A stretch of DNA of 6,586 bases from Candidatus Coatesiibacteriota bacterium (GCA_016929465.1 JAFGIT010000318.1:1-6586); one strand, 5' to 3'. Counted from the first letter of the stretch, positions 1-6,386 are shown. Made by a program: numbers and translations. The notes: generated by a model not told the origin, from the letters alone.

Positions 1-1002
1 ATCCTTCAGCAGCCTCAAGACCCGATCTGCCAGGACTTCAGGCTGACGCGTGGGCACGATGAAGCCCGAATCGCCGTCCACAATCGCCTCCGCGTTGCCG
101 CCAACATCGGTCGCTACCGTCGGCACGCCCGCGGCCATCGACTCGAGCAAGGCGTTCGAGAAGCCTTCCTTATCGGAGCACATGACGACGACGTCCGTGA
201 GTGCGAGCAGATCTGGAATATCACTTCGGTGCCCGGCGAACACCACCCGGCCGGCAATGCCGAGCTCGGCTGCCGTGTTCTCCAATTCATCCCGCAGCTT
301 GCCCTTGCCGAAGATCATGAACCTGGCGTTCGGGATGGTCTTGAGCACGATCGCCGCCATTTCGAGGAAGTCGATGTGGCGTTTCTGCTCGACGAGCCTC
401 GCGAAAACGGATATGACCCGGTCACCATCCTCGATGCCAAGCTCCGCCGCGAGTTCTCGGTTGCAGGGAACGTCCTGGAATGGCTTGAGATCGACACCGT
501 TGTGGATCGTTATAACCTTCTCAGTGGGGATTCGTGTCTTTTCGAGGTAATTCTGCCTGACACCCTCCGAGACCGCGATGATCCGGTCCTTGTATCGCGC
601 GAGCATCCTGTCAACGAATAGCTGATGCAAATTGTCCCACTCGTTCACGTTATGGACATTCGAGATGACGCCCTTGACCCGCGCTAACCTCGCCGCGACG
701 GTCCCCGAAGTGTTGCACCTATACATGTGGGTGTGGACTATATCGATGCGGTTGTCCTTCAGCCAACGGGCGAGCTGCTTGAGGGATAGGGGAGACCACC
801 TCGACCGGAACGGGATGACATCGACCCGGATCCCCGCCTGCTCGAACAGTTCCGCCATCTGCCCGGCCTCACGAATGCACATCACAGAGACTTCCCAGCC
901 CAAATCCTTGAGTCTCGGCAGGATCGTAAGAAGGCGCCGCTCAACGCCGCCGTATGGCAGGTCGGAGACGATTCTGACCACTCTTCCCTTGATATCAGCC
1001 AT
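1..1002 (-). CDS. Glycosyltransferase family 4 protein (GT-B fold), 3' end missing
   Basis: This reading frame is open from an ATG at 1002 to the window edge without a stop, giving 334 residues; GT4 enzymes are usually 360-400, so roughly 30-60 C-terminal residues lie outside. Seen: an N-terminal Rossmann half with the glycine motif YGGVE (residues 17-21), IVHTH at 88-92 and NVHN at 115-118, whose His is a candidate catalytic-site residue; then the donor-binding half with FARLVEQK (200-207, the Arg and Lys that contact the sugar-nucleotide phosphates in this family) and a complete E-x7-E motif (E279 and E287), followed by AAGVP and VGGNAE. No signal peptide or membrane segment is visible, so it is probably cytoplasmic or peripheral at the inner membrane face. 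The start overlaps the upstream glycosyltransferase by 8 bp, with a GAGGT site 12 nt before the ATG, which suggests translational coupling. The family is sure; donor sugar and acceptor are unknown, though surface polysaccharide synthesis is the likely role. Confidence 0.93.
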   Translation of the reverse strand, partial: MADIKGRVVRIVSDLPYGGVERRLLTILPRLKDLGWEVSVMCIREAGQMAELFEQAGIRVDVIPFRSRWSPLSLKQLARWLKDNRIDIVHTHMYRCNTSGTVAARLARVKGVISNVHNVNEWDNLHQLFVDRMLARYKDRIIAVSEGVRQNYLEKTRIPTEKVITIHNGVDLKPFQDVPCNRELAAELGIEDGDRVISVFARLVEQKRHIDFLEMAAIVLKTIPNARFMIFGKGKLRDELENTAAELGIAGRVVFAGHRSDIPDLLALTDVVVMCSDKEGFSNALLESMAAGVPTVATDVGGNAEAIVDGDSGFIVPTRQPEVLADRVLRLLKD

Positions 1003-2149
1003 CGGCGGAATCTGACCTCGCAGACATCATCGACCTATAGACCTCGAGAGTGTCCCTCGCGAGCCTCTCCTCGGTGAAACGCTCGATGACCTTCTCCCTG
1101 CCGGCCTCTCCCATGCGGGCCCTGAGCTCGGGATCTCTCAGAAGCCGGCCAATCGCAGTAGCAAGCGCGGCGGCATCTGCCGGAGGCACAATCAGTCCAT
1201 CGACCCCGTCGTCGATGATCTCCGCCGCTCCACCTATCAGCGTCGCGACTATTGGGACCCTCATCGCCATCGACTCCTTGATAGTCGCGGAAGAAGCATC
1301 GCAGTCGATCGATGGGAGCACGGAGACATCGGCGGTAGCAAGCACCCTCGGAACATCTTCATGGAAGCCGATGAACCGAATGTTGTCGGATAGATTGAGC
1401 GCCTTGGTCTGAGCCTTGAGGCTTTCTTCCTGGTTGCCCTCTCCGGCGATCAGAAGGACCAGGCCAGGGAACTCCATTATAAGGGAACTCATGGCTTCAA
1501 TAAGGAATTTGTGGCCTTTCTCGCGAGCGAGCCTCGCCGCAACCACTACGACCGGCACATCCTGCTGGATGCCGAAAGCAGCCCTGGCCTCCTCTCGACC
1601 AATTAGGTCTGGATTGAAGCGCTCTACCTTGATGCTGCTGTGAATCGTGGTGACATTCTCGGGATGGATGATGCCGCTCTCGATGAATTTCGAGTATTGC
1701 TGAATCACGCTGTCGCTGACGATGATCAGCCGGTCTATGAGCCTTCTATAGAGCAATTTGTTGTGCAGCGTGAACTGGACAGGAAAAGTGTTGTGTCTCG
1801 TGCGAACGACAGCGGGCCTGGCAGTCTTCGGGCAGAGTGCATCCGCAACGGTGCCCGACCAGGTGTCCTGCGCCCCGTGCGTGTGCAGGATGTCGATCCC
1901 ATTGGCAAGCATGAACCGTTTAAGGGCGCGGACGTCATGGACGAAGTGGAGCGGCCGAAGACCCTTCGAGAAATGCACATCCCCGAAGATTCTCAAGCCC
2001 ACTGCGTCACACTTCTTCAAGAGGACGCTCCCCTTGGGCGCCGCAACAATTGCTTCGACGCCCAAGTCACGGAGGCCTTTACAGAGTGCAAATACTCGGG
2101 CCGCTTGACCGCCCCAGCCGAGGTGGAAATTCGTATGAAGCACTCGCAT
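995..2149 (-). CDS. Glycosyltransferase family 4 protein (GT-B fold)
   Basis: A complete GT4 enzyme of 384 residues, normal length for the family. Seen, numbered from the chosen ATG: HLGWGGQ at 9-15 with the family's Gly-Gly, ILHTH at 87-91, TRHN at 117-120 (His119 a candidate active-site residue), AARLAREKG at 204-212 (Arg206 and Lys211 for phosphate contacts), and a donor-site helix whose first acidic residue is Asp, not Glu (D284-x7-E292), an unusual change in the otherwise near-constant E-x7-E. VGLIVPP-type C-terminal elements (DGLIVPP) follow. A GTG at 2161 would add four residues (MSAT), but its AAAGG is only about 3 nt away; the ATG at 2149 has GGTGAG 7 nt upstream and begins with the usual MRVLHTN strand, so it is preferred. 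The stop overlaps the next glycosyltransferase start by 8 bp. Probably works with that enzyme on one surface glycan; the substrate is not readable from sequence. Confidence 0.93.
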   Translation of the reverse strand: MRVLHTNFHLGWGGQAARVFALCKGLRDLGVEAIVAAPKGSVLLKKCDAVGLRIFGDVHFSKGLRPLHFVHDVRALKRFMLANGIDILHTHGAQDTWSGTVADALCPKTARPAVVRTRHNTFPVQFTLHNKLLYRRLIDRLIIVSDSVIQQYSKFIESGIIHPENVTTIHSSIKVERFNPDLIGREEARAAFGIQQDVPVVVVAARLAREKGHKFLIEAMSSLIMEFPGLVLLIAGEGNQEESLKAQTKALNLSDNIRFIGFHEDVPRVLATADVSVLPSIDCDASSATIKESMAMRVPIVATLIGGAAEIIDDGVDGLIVPPADAAALATAIGRLLRDPELRARMGEAGREKVIERFTEERLARDTLEVYRSMMSARSDSADG

Positions 2150-2156
2150 AGTCGCG

Positions 2157-2162
2157 CTCACC
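2157..2162 (-). promoter_or_regulatory. Ribosome binding site deciding the start of the first glycosyltransferase
   Basis: On the minus strand GGTGAG lies 7 nt before the ATG at 2149 and matches the 3' part of the extended Shine-Dalgarno sequence AGGAGGTGA. It contains the alternative GTG start codon itself (2161-2159), which would have AAAGG only about 3 nt away. Spacing therefore favours ATG 2149. Confidence 0.5.
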
Positions 2163-2236
2163 GCCTTTCAACCAGGCTGCGGGGCATTGACAAAAAGCCC
2201 AGCGATAGAATCAGTCAGTCTCAGAAGCCTATGACC

Positions 2237-2252
2237 GATCTCGAAGGAGATC
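2237..2252 (-). other. Short perfect hairpin overlapping the tldE stop codon
   Basis: The plus strand reads GATCTC, loop GAAG, GAGATC: a perfect 6-bp stem with a 4-nt loop whose outer end covers two bases of the tldE stop codon. On the transcribed strand no T tract follows, so it is not a standard intrinsic terminator; it could slow 3' exonucleases or be chance. The rest of the gap to the glycosyltransferase start (2163-2236) shows a TTTTT run at 2192-2196 with no stable stem before it, and no convincing promoter. Confidence 0.35.
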
Positions 2253-3591
2253 AGAACTGGGTCTTGCCAGAGAAATTGAATCCCCTGATAAGCGCGCCAG
2301 GGACCCTGACACCGAACCACCCGCCCACGAACATCGACTGTTGCGTCAGCCCATCGAGATGGCTGAAGGCATCTATCATGCTCATCGTGAATCGCAGGTT
2401 CTTGACTGCCTTCGTCATCTTGCCGTCCTCGATGAGGAAAGTGCCATCGCGAGTCATTCCCGTGAACACTGCTCGCTTGATATCCAGAAACGGATTGATG
2501 TAGTGAAATCTCGTCACGTAGAGGCCCTTTTTGATCTTCGAGGTCAGGCTATCGAGCGTCTCAGAGCCCGGTTTCATGAACACGTTGATCGGTATCGGTC
2601 CCCAGGTGCTGCCCGGTGGAAGAGCGTGCCCCGTCAAGGGCTTGCCCGCCTTCCTTGCCGTCGCCGTGTCATAGACTACATTCTTCGCAACGCCATTCTC
2701 GATCAATACGACCTTCTGTTTGGGGTAGCCCTCGAAGTCGAACGGCATGGGCATCCCGGATACGTCCAGCCCGTCATCCCACACGGTGAGGCTGTCGCTG
2801 AACACCTTCTGACCCATCTTCTCGCTCATGAAGCTACGGCCTTCCTGCATCGCCAGTGCGCCAAACTCGAGAGCGCAAGTGATCGAGATCAGGTCCGCAA
2901 CTGCATACGGGTGAAGGACCACGTCGTATTTACCAGGCTCAACCTCGATCTGGTTCACGTTGCGGCGGCAGAGGTCCGTCGCCTCCTCGGCGATTGCCTG
3001 GATATTGATATCCGACACGTGGTTCGAACTGGCTGCTGCATAGCCGCACTGCTCGCCCTTCATCACGACCGTCGTGATCTCGGCGGATGTGGTCGGATGA
3101 TACGCCGCGATGCCTTTTGAATTAGCGATCGCGATCTCATTCGACTCCGTCTTGAAGGAGCCCGAAGCGATTATGGAGTCCTTGTCGCAGACCTTGACGA
3201 GTGTCCTGACGGCCTCAGCCCGTTGAGAAGGTGAATAGGCTGCCGTCGCTTGGCAAAATGAGTCGATCTCCTTTACAGGAGAAGGATCAGGCATGCCGAG
3301 GTAATTCGGGTTCTCCTCCTGAAAGTCAGCGATCGTGGAGGCCTTTTTCACTAATTTCTTTAGACTCTCCTCGTCGTTGATTCTGTCGGTAGATGCGACG
3401 CCGATCCGCTTTCCCTTGACTATCCGAATGTTTATATCGGACGCCGTTTGAGAAACATTCTGGTGGATCGTCGAATTTGCAAAGCGAGTCAGGGAGCTTT
3501 GCTTAGTGCTTAGCATCGCATCGGTCTCGTCCCCGTCCGACATGGCGATGACTTTCTGTAAAATCTCGAGAGCTCTCTCCTTCCCGATCAT
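2251..3591 (-). CDS. tldE: TldE/PmbA-type subunit of the TldD-TldE metalloprotease
   Basis: A 446-residue protein of the TldD/PmbA family, close to the roughly 450 usual for TldE. Seen: the N-terminal family domain (about 1-215) with the strand pattern leading to SDINIRIVKGKRIGVAST at 51-68, and the C-terminal domain (about 220-446) where the position of the TldD zinc motif is occupied by VVLHPYAVADLI (224-235). There is no HExxxH, so this is the non-catalytic partner. Known of the family: in Escherichia coli TldD and TldE form a heterodimer that degrades unstructured peptides and removes leader peptides, for example from microcin B17, with catalysis in TldD only. The ATG at 3591 shares ATGA with the tldD stop, and AGGTG stands 7 nt upstream, so it is the second gene of a coupled operon. 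Many genomes keep the pair apart; here adjacency supports a stoichiometric complex in the cytoplasm. The native substrate is unknown. Confidence 0.93.
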   Translation of the reverse strand: MIGKERALEILQKVIAMSDGDETDAMLSTKQSSLTRFANSTIHQNVSQTASDINIRIVKGKRIGVASTDRINDEESLKKLVKKASTIADFQEENPNYLGMPDPSPVKEIDSFCQATAAYSPSQRAEAVRTLVKVCDKDSIIASGSFKTESNEIAIANSKGIAAYHPTTSAEITTVVMKGEQCGYAAASSNHVSDINIQAIAEEATDLCRRNVNQIEVEPGKYDVVLHPYAVADLISITCALEFGALAMQEGRSFMSEKMGQKVFSDSLTVWDDGLDVSGMPMPFDFEGYPKQKVVLIENGVAKNVVYDTATARKAGKPLTGHALPPGSTWGPIPINVFMKPGSETLDSLTSKIKKGLYVTRFHYINPFLDIKRAVFTGMTRDGTFLIEDGKMTKAVKNLRFTMSMIDAFSHLDGLTQQSMFVGGWFGVRVPGALIRGFNFSGKTQF

Positions 3592-5030
3592 TTGCTAACA
3601 CCTACCTTTACGTTTCTAAACCTGGAGGGTGCAGTGCCATGAGCGACGTGCGCTGTCTGAGATGGCTCTCCCTTCCCGCAGTTGGGGGTTCCCCAGACGA
3701 TCCAGTGGTTCTTATTGCATATTGCATCGCATGAATTCCAGAACTCAGGCGTGATCCCTGTGTATGCTGGATTCTTGACTATATCGCCCAGCTTCCCGTT
3801 CTTGATCTCCCAACCGATCTCGCATCCAAAGTGGAAATTGAGACGCTTGTCATCGATGCTCCAGCTCTTATTGGTTTCGACGTAGATACCCTCGTCCGTA
3901 TCCTTGATCATATCGTCGAACTCCCAGTCACCCGGCTCGAGGTTCACATTGATCATTCGAATTAGCGGGATATTCCACCAGCCGTCAGCCCGTGAGGTGC
4001 CGTTGCTCTTCTGGCAGAGTTTTATGGCCGTCTCTCTCGATGTTAAGTAACCCACGAAGAGACCTTCCTTGATGATCGGCGTCCGCTGGGCTTTCACGCC
4101 CTCGTCATCGTAGCCGAACGTTCCGAGCCCGCCTGGCGTGGTCGCGTCGGCGTTTATGTTCACGATCTTCGAACCGTACTGGAGCTTGTTAAGCTTATCG
4201 GGAGTCATGAAGCTCGTGCCAGCGTAGCTCGCCTCCATCCCGAAGACCCGGTCCAGCTCAATCGGGTGCCCGCAAGATTCGTGAACCTGAAGCGCCAGCT
4301 GGGAACCACCGATGATCAGCGTCGTGGTCTTCGATGGGCATTCCTTTGCAGTCAGAAGAGCCACAGCCTCCTCCGCGACGCGCGGCGCGTGGCCGACTAA
4401 ATCGAGGTCCTCAACATATTCGTACCCGGCCGTACCGTAGTTGCCACGGAAGCTATTGGGGAAGGACCGCACCTGCATCTGGTCTCCATCTATCGCAGTT
4501 GCGGCGATACCGCCGCCCGACTCGTAGATTACCTGGTCGATGTCGGCGCCGTCACTGCTGATGAAGGTCTTTTCGGTCCTGAAAAAACGCATATTCGTCT
4601 CGGCGATCTTTACGCCCTTATTCGCGCGAAGGATCTTGTCCGCCTCGATGAGTATGGCCAGCTTCCCTTTCAATGGCACGGCAAAGGGATCCTTTTTAAT
4701 CGGTGTCACATACTTGTCCTGGTAGATCTCAGTCTCTGCCAGCACTACATCATCCTTTTTAAGGGTCGAACTCGCCTTGGCGATCTGCACCGCAAGATCA
4801 GCGATGCGCCTCATCTCACCCTCGTTCACTAGCGAACTACTGGCAAAGCCCCACGAACCATTCGCTATGACCCGAATACCGAAGCCCATGGTCTCCCGGG
4901 ATGTTATTGCCTCAACAGTCCCATTTTTGACCTGAATGTTTTCGGTAACGAGGTTAAGCAACCTGATGTCTGCGTAGGACGCGCCGAGCTTAGTCGCGTG
5001 TTCTATCGCGCCTCGCAACCAGTCCTTCAA
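3588..5030 (-). CDS. tldD: TldD-type zinc metalloprotease, catalytic subunit
   Basis: A 480-residue TldD/PmbA family protein, normal family length. Seen: the N-terminal domain with GASYADIRL (16-24) and ETMGFGIRVIANGSWGFAS (46-64), the zinc-protease motif HESCGH at 250-255 (HExxxH, two His ligands plus the catalytic Glu251), and C451 in NCGKGEP (450-456), the position of the third zinc ligand in this family. All expected catalytic residues are present, so the enzyme looks active. It should cleave unfolded peptides in a narrow cavity formed with TldE, encoded next with a 4-bp overlap. There is no signal peptide; the site is cytoplasmic. The start is TTG at 5030, chosen because AGGAGGT lies 7 nt upstream and a good promoter stands about 50 nt further up; the next in-frame ATG would remove the conserved N-terminal strands. 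No dedicated substrate or modification enzymes are visible nearby, so housekeeping proteolysis is as likely as peptide maturation. Confidence 0.95.
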   Translation of the reverse strand: MKDWLRGAIEHATKLGASYADIRLLNLVTENIQVKNGTVEAITSRETMGFGIRVIANGSWGFASSSLVNEGEMRRIADLAVQIAKASSTLKKDDVVLAETEIYQDKYVTPIKKDPFAVPLKGKLAILIEADKILRANKGVKIAETNMRFFRTEKTFISSDGADIDQVIYESGGGIAATAIDGDQMQVRSFPNSFRGNYGTAGYEYVEDLDLVGHAPRVAEEAVALLTAKECPSKTTTLIIGGSQLALQVHESCGHPIELDRVFGMEASYAGTSFMTPDKLNKLQYGSKIVNINADATTPGGLGTFGYDDEGVKAQRTPIIKEGLFVGYLTSRETAIKLCQKSNGTSRADGWWNIPLIRMINVNLEPGDWEFDDMIKDTDEGIYVETNKSWSIDDKRLNFHFGCEIGWEIKNGKLGDIVKNPAYTGITPEFWNSCDAICNKNHWIVWGTPNCGKGEPSQTAHVAHGTAPSRFRNVKVGVSK

Positions 5031-5037
5031 TTGAGAT

Positions 5038-5044
5038 ACCTCCT
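5038..5044 (-). promoter_or_regulatory. Strong ribosome binding site fixing the TTG start of tldD
   Basis: The minus strand reads AGGAGGT followed by a 7-nt spacer and TTG. It is a full-length Shine-Dalgarno match at ideal distance, which justifies a TTG start where no ATG is available. Confidence 0.85.
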
Positions 5045-5086
5045 TACGGCACTTTTTACGTTTCCACTGTCATTATTAGGCAATTC

Positions 5087-5115
5087 ATACTACTCACGGC
5101 CCGGTAACCTGTCAA
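5087..5115 (-). promoter_or_regulatory. Sigma-70 type promoter of tldD-tldE
   Basis: On the minus strand a perfect -35 box TTGACA (5115-5110) and a -10 box TAGTAT (5092-5087, 4 of 6 including the key second A and last T) are separated by exactly 17 bp. Transcription would start near 5080, leaving a leader of about 50 nt before the TTG at 5030. The promoter lies just beyond the terminator of the upstream cluster, so tldD-tldE should be an independent transcription unit. Confidence 0.75.
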
Positions 5116-5191
5116 TCAGATTACATATCGACTGCCGGCTATGTCACCCGAACTGATTCCTGGGCAGTGCGCTTTGGAGCGACGACAAGCC

Positions 5192-5227
5192 AAAAAAAAT
5201 GGGGAGGGGTGATGCGGCCCACTCCCC
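5192..5227 (-). terminator. Intrinsic terminator of the FmdB/DUF5320 cluster
   Basis: Read on the minus strand: GGGGAG, a bulged T, GGG, an 8-nt loop, CCC, CTCCCC, then A and eight consecutive T residues. The nine G-C-rich pairs and the T8 tract make a textbook rho-independent terminator. It lies about 70 nt past the stop at 5296, so the 87-residue protein gene has a 3' leader-out region (5228-5295) holding only short GCTTGC repeats. In the plus direction the stem is followed by no T run, so it acts one way. It separates this cluster from the tldD promoter. Confidence 0.88.
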
Positions 5228-5295
5228 AAGAATCCGCTTACCGCAAGCAAGCATGCAAGCGCAATTGAATGTTTGCTGATTTTGCTCTGAGTCTT

Positions 5296-5559
5296 CTATT
5301 GCCTGGTCATAATCGATCCGCATTTTGGGCATTTCACTTGCGTGCAAGGTGTTCCCAATTGGTGGGGAACCGTCTCGCCGCACTGAGGGCAAACGCAGTT
5401 GCCGCCGGGGCCGCCGCCGATTCCGCCGCCACGGCCTCTGCCGCCGCCCATCCCGCGGCCTCCGCCTCCTCCGCGGCCAGCGCCCATGCCACCACCGCCC
5501 ATTCCACGACCTGTGCCCGGACCCTGTCCGGAAGGACCTGTTCCATCTCCTCTAGGCAT
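5296..5559 (-). CDS. DUF5320-type N-terminus, Gly-rich linker and C-terminal zinc ribbon protein
   Basis: An 87-residue protein in three parts. Residues 1-20 carry the MPRGDGTGPxGxGPxTGR motif that marks DUF5320-type proteins. Residues 20-53 are almost only Gly with Arg, Met and Ala, without predicted fold. Residues 54-87 hold Cys55, Cys57, Cys60, His66, Cys72, Cys77 and Cys80; the two CPxCG knuckles (57-61 and 77-81) form a likely zinc ribbon. The start ATG at 5559 has AAAGGA 7 nt upstream. It follows the 126-residue paralogue by 83 bp and precedes the terminator, so it is the last gene of the cluster. Proteins of this kind have no proven function; their genes are often found near NifX/NifB-like cofactor proteins, as here. 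A role in metal or iron-sulfur handling, or as a protein-interaction scaffold, is inference. The Gly-rich part is coded by GGN-rich DNA that produces false open frames on both strands. Confidence 0.85.
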   Translation of the reverse strand: MPRGDGTGPSGQGPGTGRGMGGGGMGAGRGGGGGRGMGGGRGRGGGIGGGPGGNCVCPQCGETVPHQLGTPCTQVKCPKCGSIMTRQ

Positions 5560-5642
5560 AATTCATTCCTTTCTCTGTTTTCGCAATGAAGCCAATTCCT
5601 AAGAAGGGGCCAACACGATAGTGATTAGCTCTCCCAAGATGG

Positions 5643-6023
5643 CTATTTCCCCTCGCCTTTCTCCAGCTCATTCATACGGCTTCGAATATCTTTCAAGCTG
5701 TTCTCGAGATACTCTGCCTGGTTCTTGAGCGCCGTCATCTCCTGCTCGGGAGATGGTGCCGCAAAGCCCTGCTGTGGCACGTAGCCGTAGCCCTGCGCAC
5801 CCCATGCAGGCATTCCCATGCCCGCACGCTGCCAGCCCGGCATACCTGTTGCGAAGTACTGGTTTCGCCAGCCGCGTCCCCTTCCGAAGCCGCCACGTGC
5901 GCCCATGCCGCGGCCTCCGTATGGATTCATGTAGCCGGGGCTATTGAATCCAGCGCAAAAACCTGCCGCTCGTCCTGTCATTGGGCCCATTCCGGCTGGC
6001 CCTGTTCCGTCTCCTCTAGGCAT
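5643..6023 (-). CDS. DUF5320-type small protein with C-terminal coiled coil
   Basis: A 126-residue protein. Residues 1-23 carry the DUF5320 signature (MPRGDGTGPAGMGPMTGR, then AAGFC with a single Cys23). Residues 24-88 are rich in Gly, Met, Arg and aromatic residues (GRGMGARGGFGRGRGW at 37-52, then repeated GMP/GYG turns) and look disordered. Residues 92-121 form a charged amphipathic helix with hydrophobic heptad positions (L99, L106, L110, I113, M117, L120), a probable coiled coil for oligomerisation. No signal peptide or membrane segment. AAGGAG lies 7 nt before the ATG at 6023, a clear start. It sits 94 bp after the FmdB-family gene and upstream of its zinc-ribbon paralogue; the first 23 bases of the two paralogues are nearly identical. 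Function is not known for the family; proximity to a cofactor-biosynthesis type gene hints at metal metabolism, but that is association only. Confidence 0.87.
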   Translation of the reverse strand: MPRGDGTGPAGMGPMTGRAAGFCAGFNSPGYMNPYGGRGMGARGGFGRGRGWRNQYFATGMPGWQRAGMGMPAWGAQGYGYVPQQGFAAPSPEQEMTALKNQAEYLENSLKDIRSRMNELEKGEGK

Positions 6024-6087
6024 ATCAAAACTCCTTATTAATTAGTTTCATATCTCAAACTCTTTACGTCTGGCTGTCTATAATTCT

Positions 6088-6104
6088 GAAAAGCGCCGCT
6101 TTTC
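6088..6104 (-). other. Perfect short inverted repeat between the FmdB-type and DUF5320 genes
   Basis: GAAAAGC, a 3-nt spacer, GCTTTTC: two 7-bp perfect arms, 14 bp past the FmdB-family stop. On the minus strand the stem ends in TTTTC and is followed by AGAATTATAG, so the T stretch is part of the stem and the element is at best a weak attenuator. It might instead protect the upstream message or set unequal expression of the two genes. The downstream part of the gap (6024-6087) is A+T-rich and holds only weak promoter-like hexamers. Confidence 0.4.
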
Positions 6105-6117
6105 TCTTTTATGTCCC

Positions 6118-6303
6118 TCATGTAAATGCACCAGGGCTGCAACTCGAAGAGCTGCTCCCGCTCGAGCCGAACATCGACATCAGCCGTTTCGGCGCCTTCG
6201 CATCGCATTTGGGGCAGGAGACACCCTCATTCCCCTCATTGATGCCCTGCAGAACTTCGAACCGTACCTTGCATTCCTGGCATTCGTATTCGTAAATCGG
6301 CAT
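6118..6303 (-). CDS. FmdB-family zinc ribbon protein
   Basis: A 61-residue protein that begins MPIYEYEC, the hallmark of the FmdB regulatory protein family. Seen: CQEC (Cys8, Cys11) and CPKC (Cys30, Cys33), the four zinc ligands of a single zinc ribbon over residues 3-41, then a short Ser-rich tail (SSGSSSSSC, 47-55) ending with one further Cys55; such Ser/Cys tails are frequent in the family. Start ATG at 6303 is preceded by AAAGGAGGTG with 8 nt after AGGAGGT, one of the best ribosome binding sites here. The family is named after a protein linked to formamidase/amidase regulation, but most members have no tested function and may bind nucleic acid or protein. It is the first complete gene of the cluster with two DUF5320-type proteins; a separate promoter may lie at 6336-6365. 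Confidence 0.92.
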   Translation of the reverse strand: MPIYEYECQECKVRFEVLQGINEGNEGVSCPKCDAKAPKRLMSMFGSSGSSSSSCSPGAFT

Positions 6304-6335
6304 TCGGCCACACCTCCTTTCAAAGCATCAACAGG

Positions 6336-6365
6336 TTTAAAATCTCTCCTCCAGCGTCCTGTGGA
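6336..6365 (-). promoter_or_regulatory. Possible promoter of the FmdB-family gene
   Basis: On the minus strand TCCACA (6365-6360, 4 of 6 to the -35 consensus) and TTTAAA (6341-6336, 4 of 6 to the -10) are 18 bp apart, which would start transcription about 25 nt before the ATG at 6303. Both boxes are weak; readthrough from the upstream cofactor-type gene is the alternative. The -35 overlaps one arm of an inverted repeat. Confidence 0.3.
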
Positions 6366-6386
6366 TGATCACACCAATCCCACAGG
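6358..6386. promoter_or_regulatory. Operator-like inverted repeat upstream of the FmdB-family gene
   Basis: CCTGTGG (6358-6364) and CCACAGG (6380-6386) are perfect 7-bp inverted arms with 22-bp centre-to-centre spacing, about two helical turns, and a small TGATCA palindrome between them. The left arm overlaps the weak -35 candidate. The geometry suits a dimeric regulator; as RNA it could also form a hairpin with a 15-nt loop. Confidence 0.35.

Noticed and set aside
50-621. Plus-strand open frames at the left edge
   Set aside because: They are antisense to the partial glycosyltransferase, whose frame has every GT4 motif in order; it has no stop in the window because it is truncated.
2181-2200. 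Possible terminator with TTTTT between tldE and the glycosyltransferases
   Set aside because: The T run is not preceded by a stable G+C stem; only a 4-bp GGGC/GCCC pair that includes the T run in its loop can form.
1640-2503. Long plus-strand open frame of 287 codons
   Set aside because: It runs antisense across the glycosyltransferase, the gap and the tldE end, has no ribosome binding site and shows no recognisable domain; both minus-strand genes it opposes are clear family members.
2341-3120. Plus-strand open frame of 259 codons
   Set aside because: It lies wholly inside tldE on the other strand and its translation is rich in His, Arg and Leu with no family motif, typical of an antisense shadow.
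5144-5392. Minus-strand open frame of 82 codons past the Gly-rich gene
   Set aside because: It overlaps the zinc-ribbon coding region in another frame and runs through the intrinsic terminator; no ribosome binding site fits its start.
5399-5602. Plus-strand Pro-rich open frame
   Set aside because: The proline repeats are the complement of the Gly-codon tract of the 87-residue protein; no start signal.
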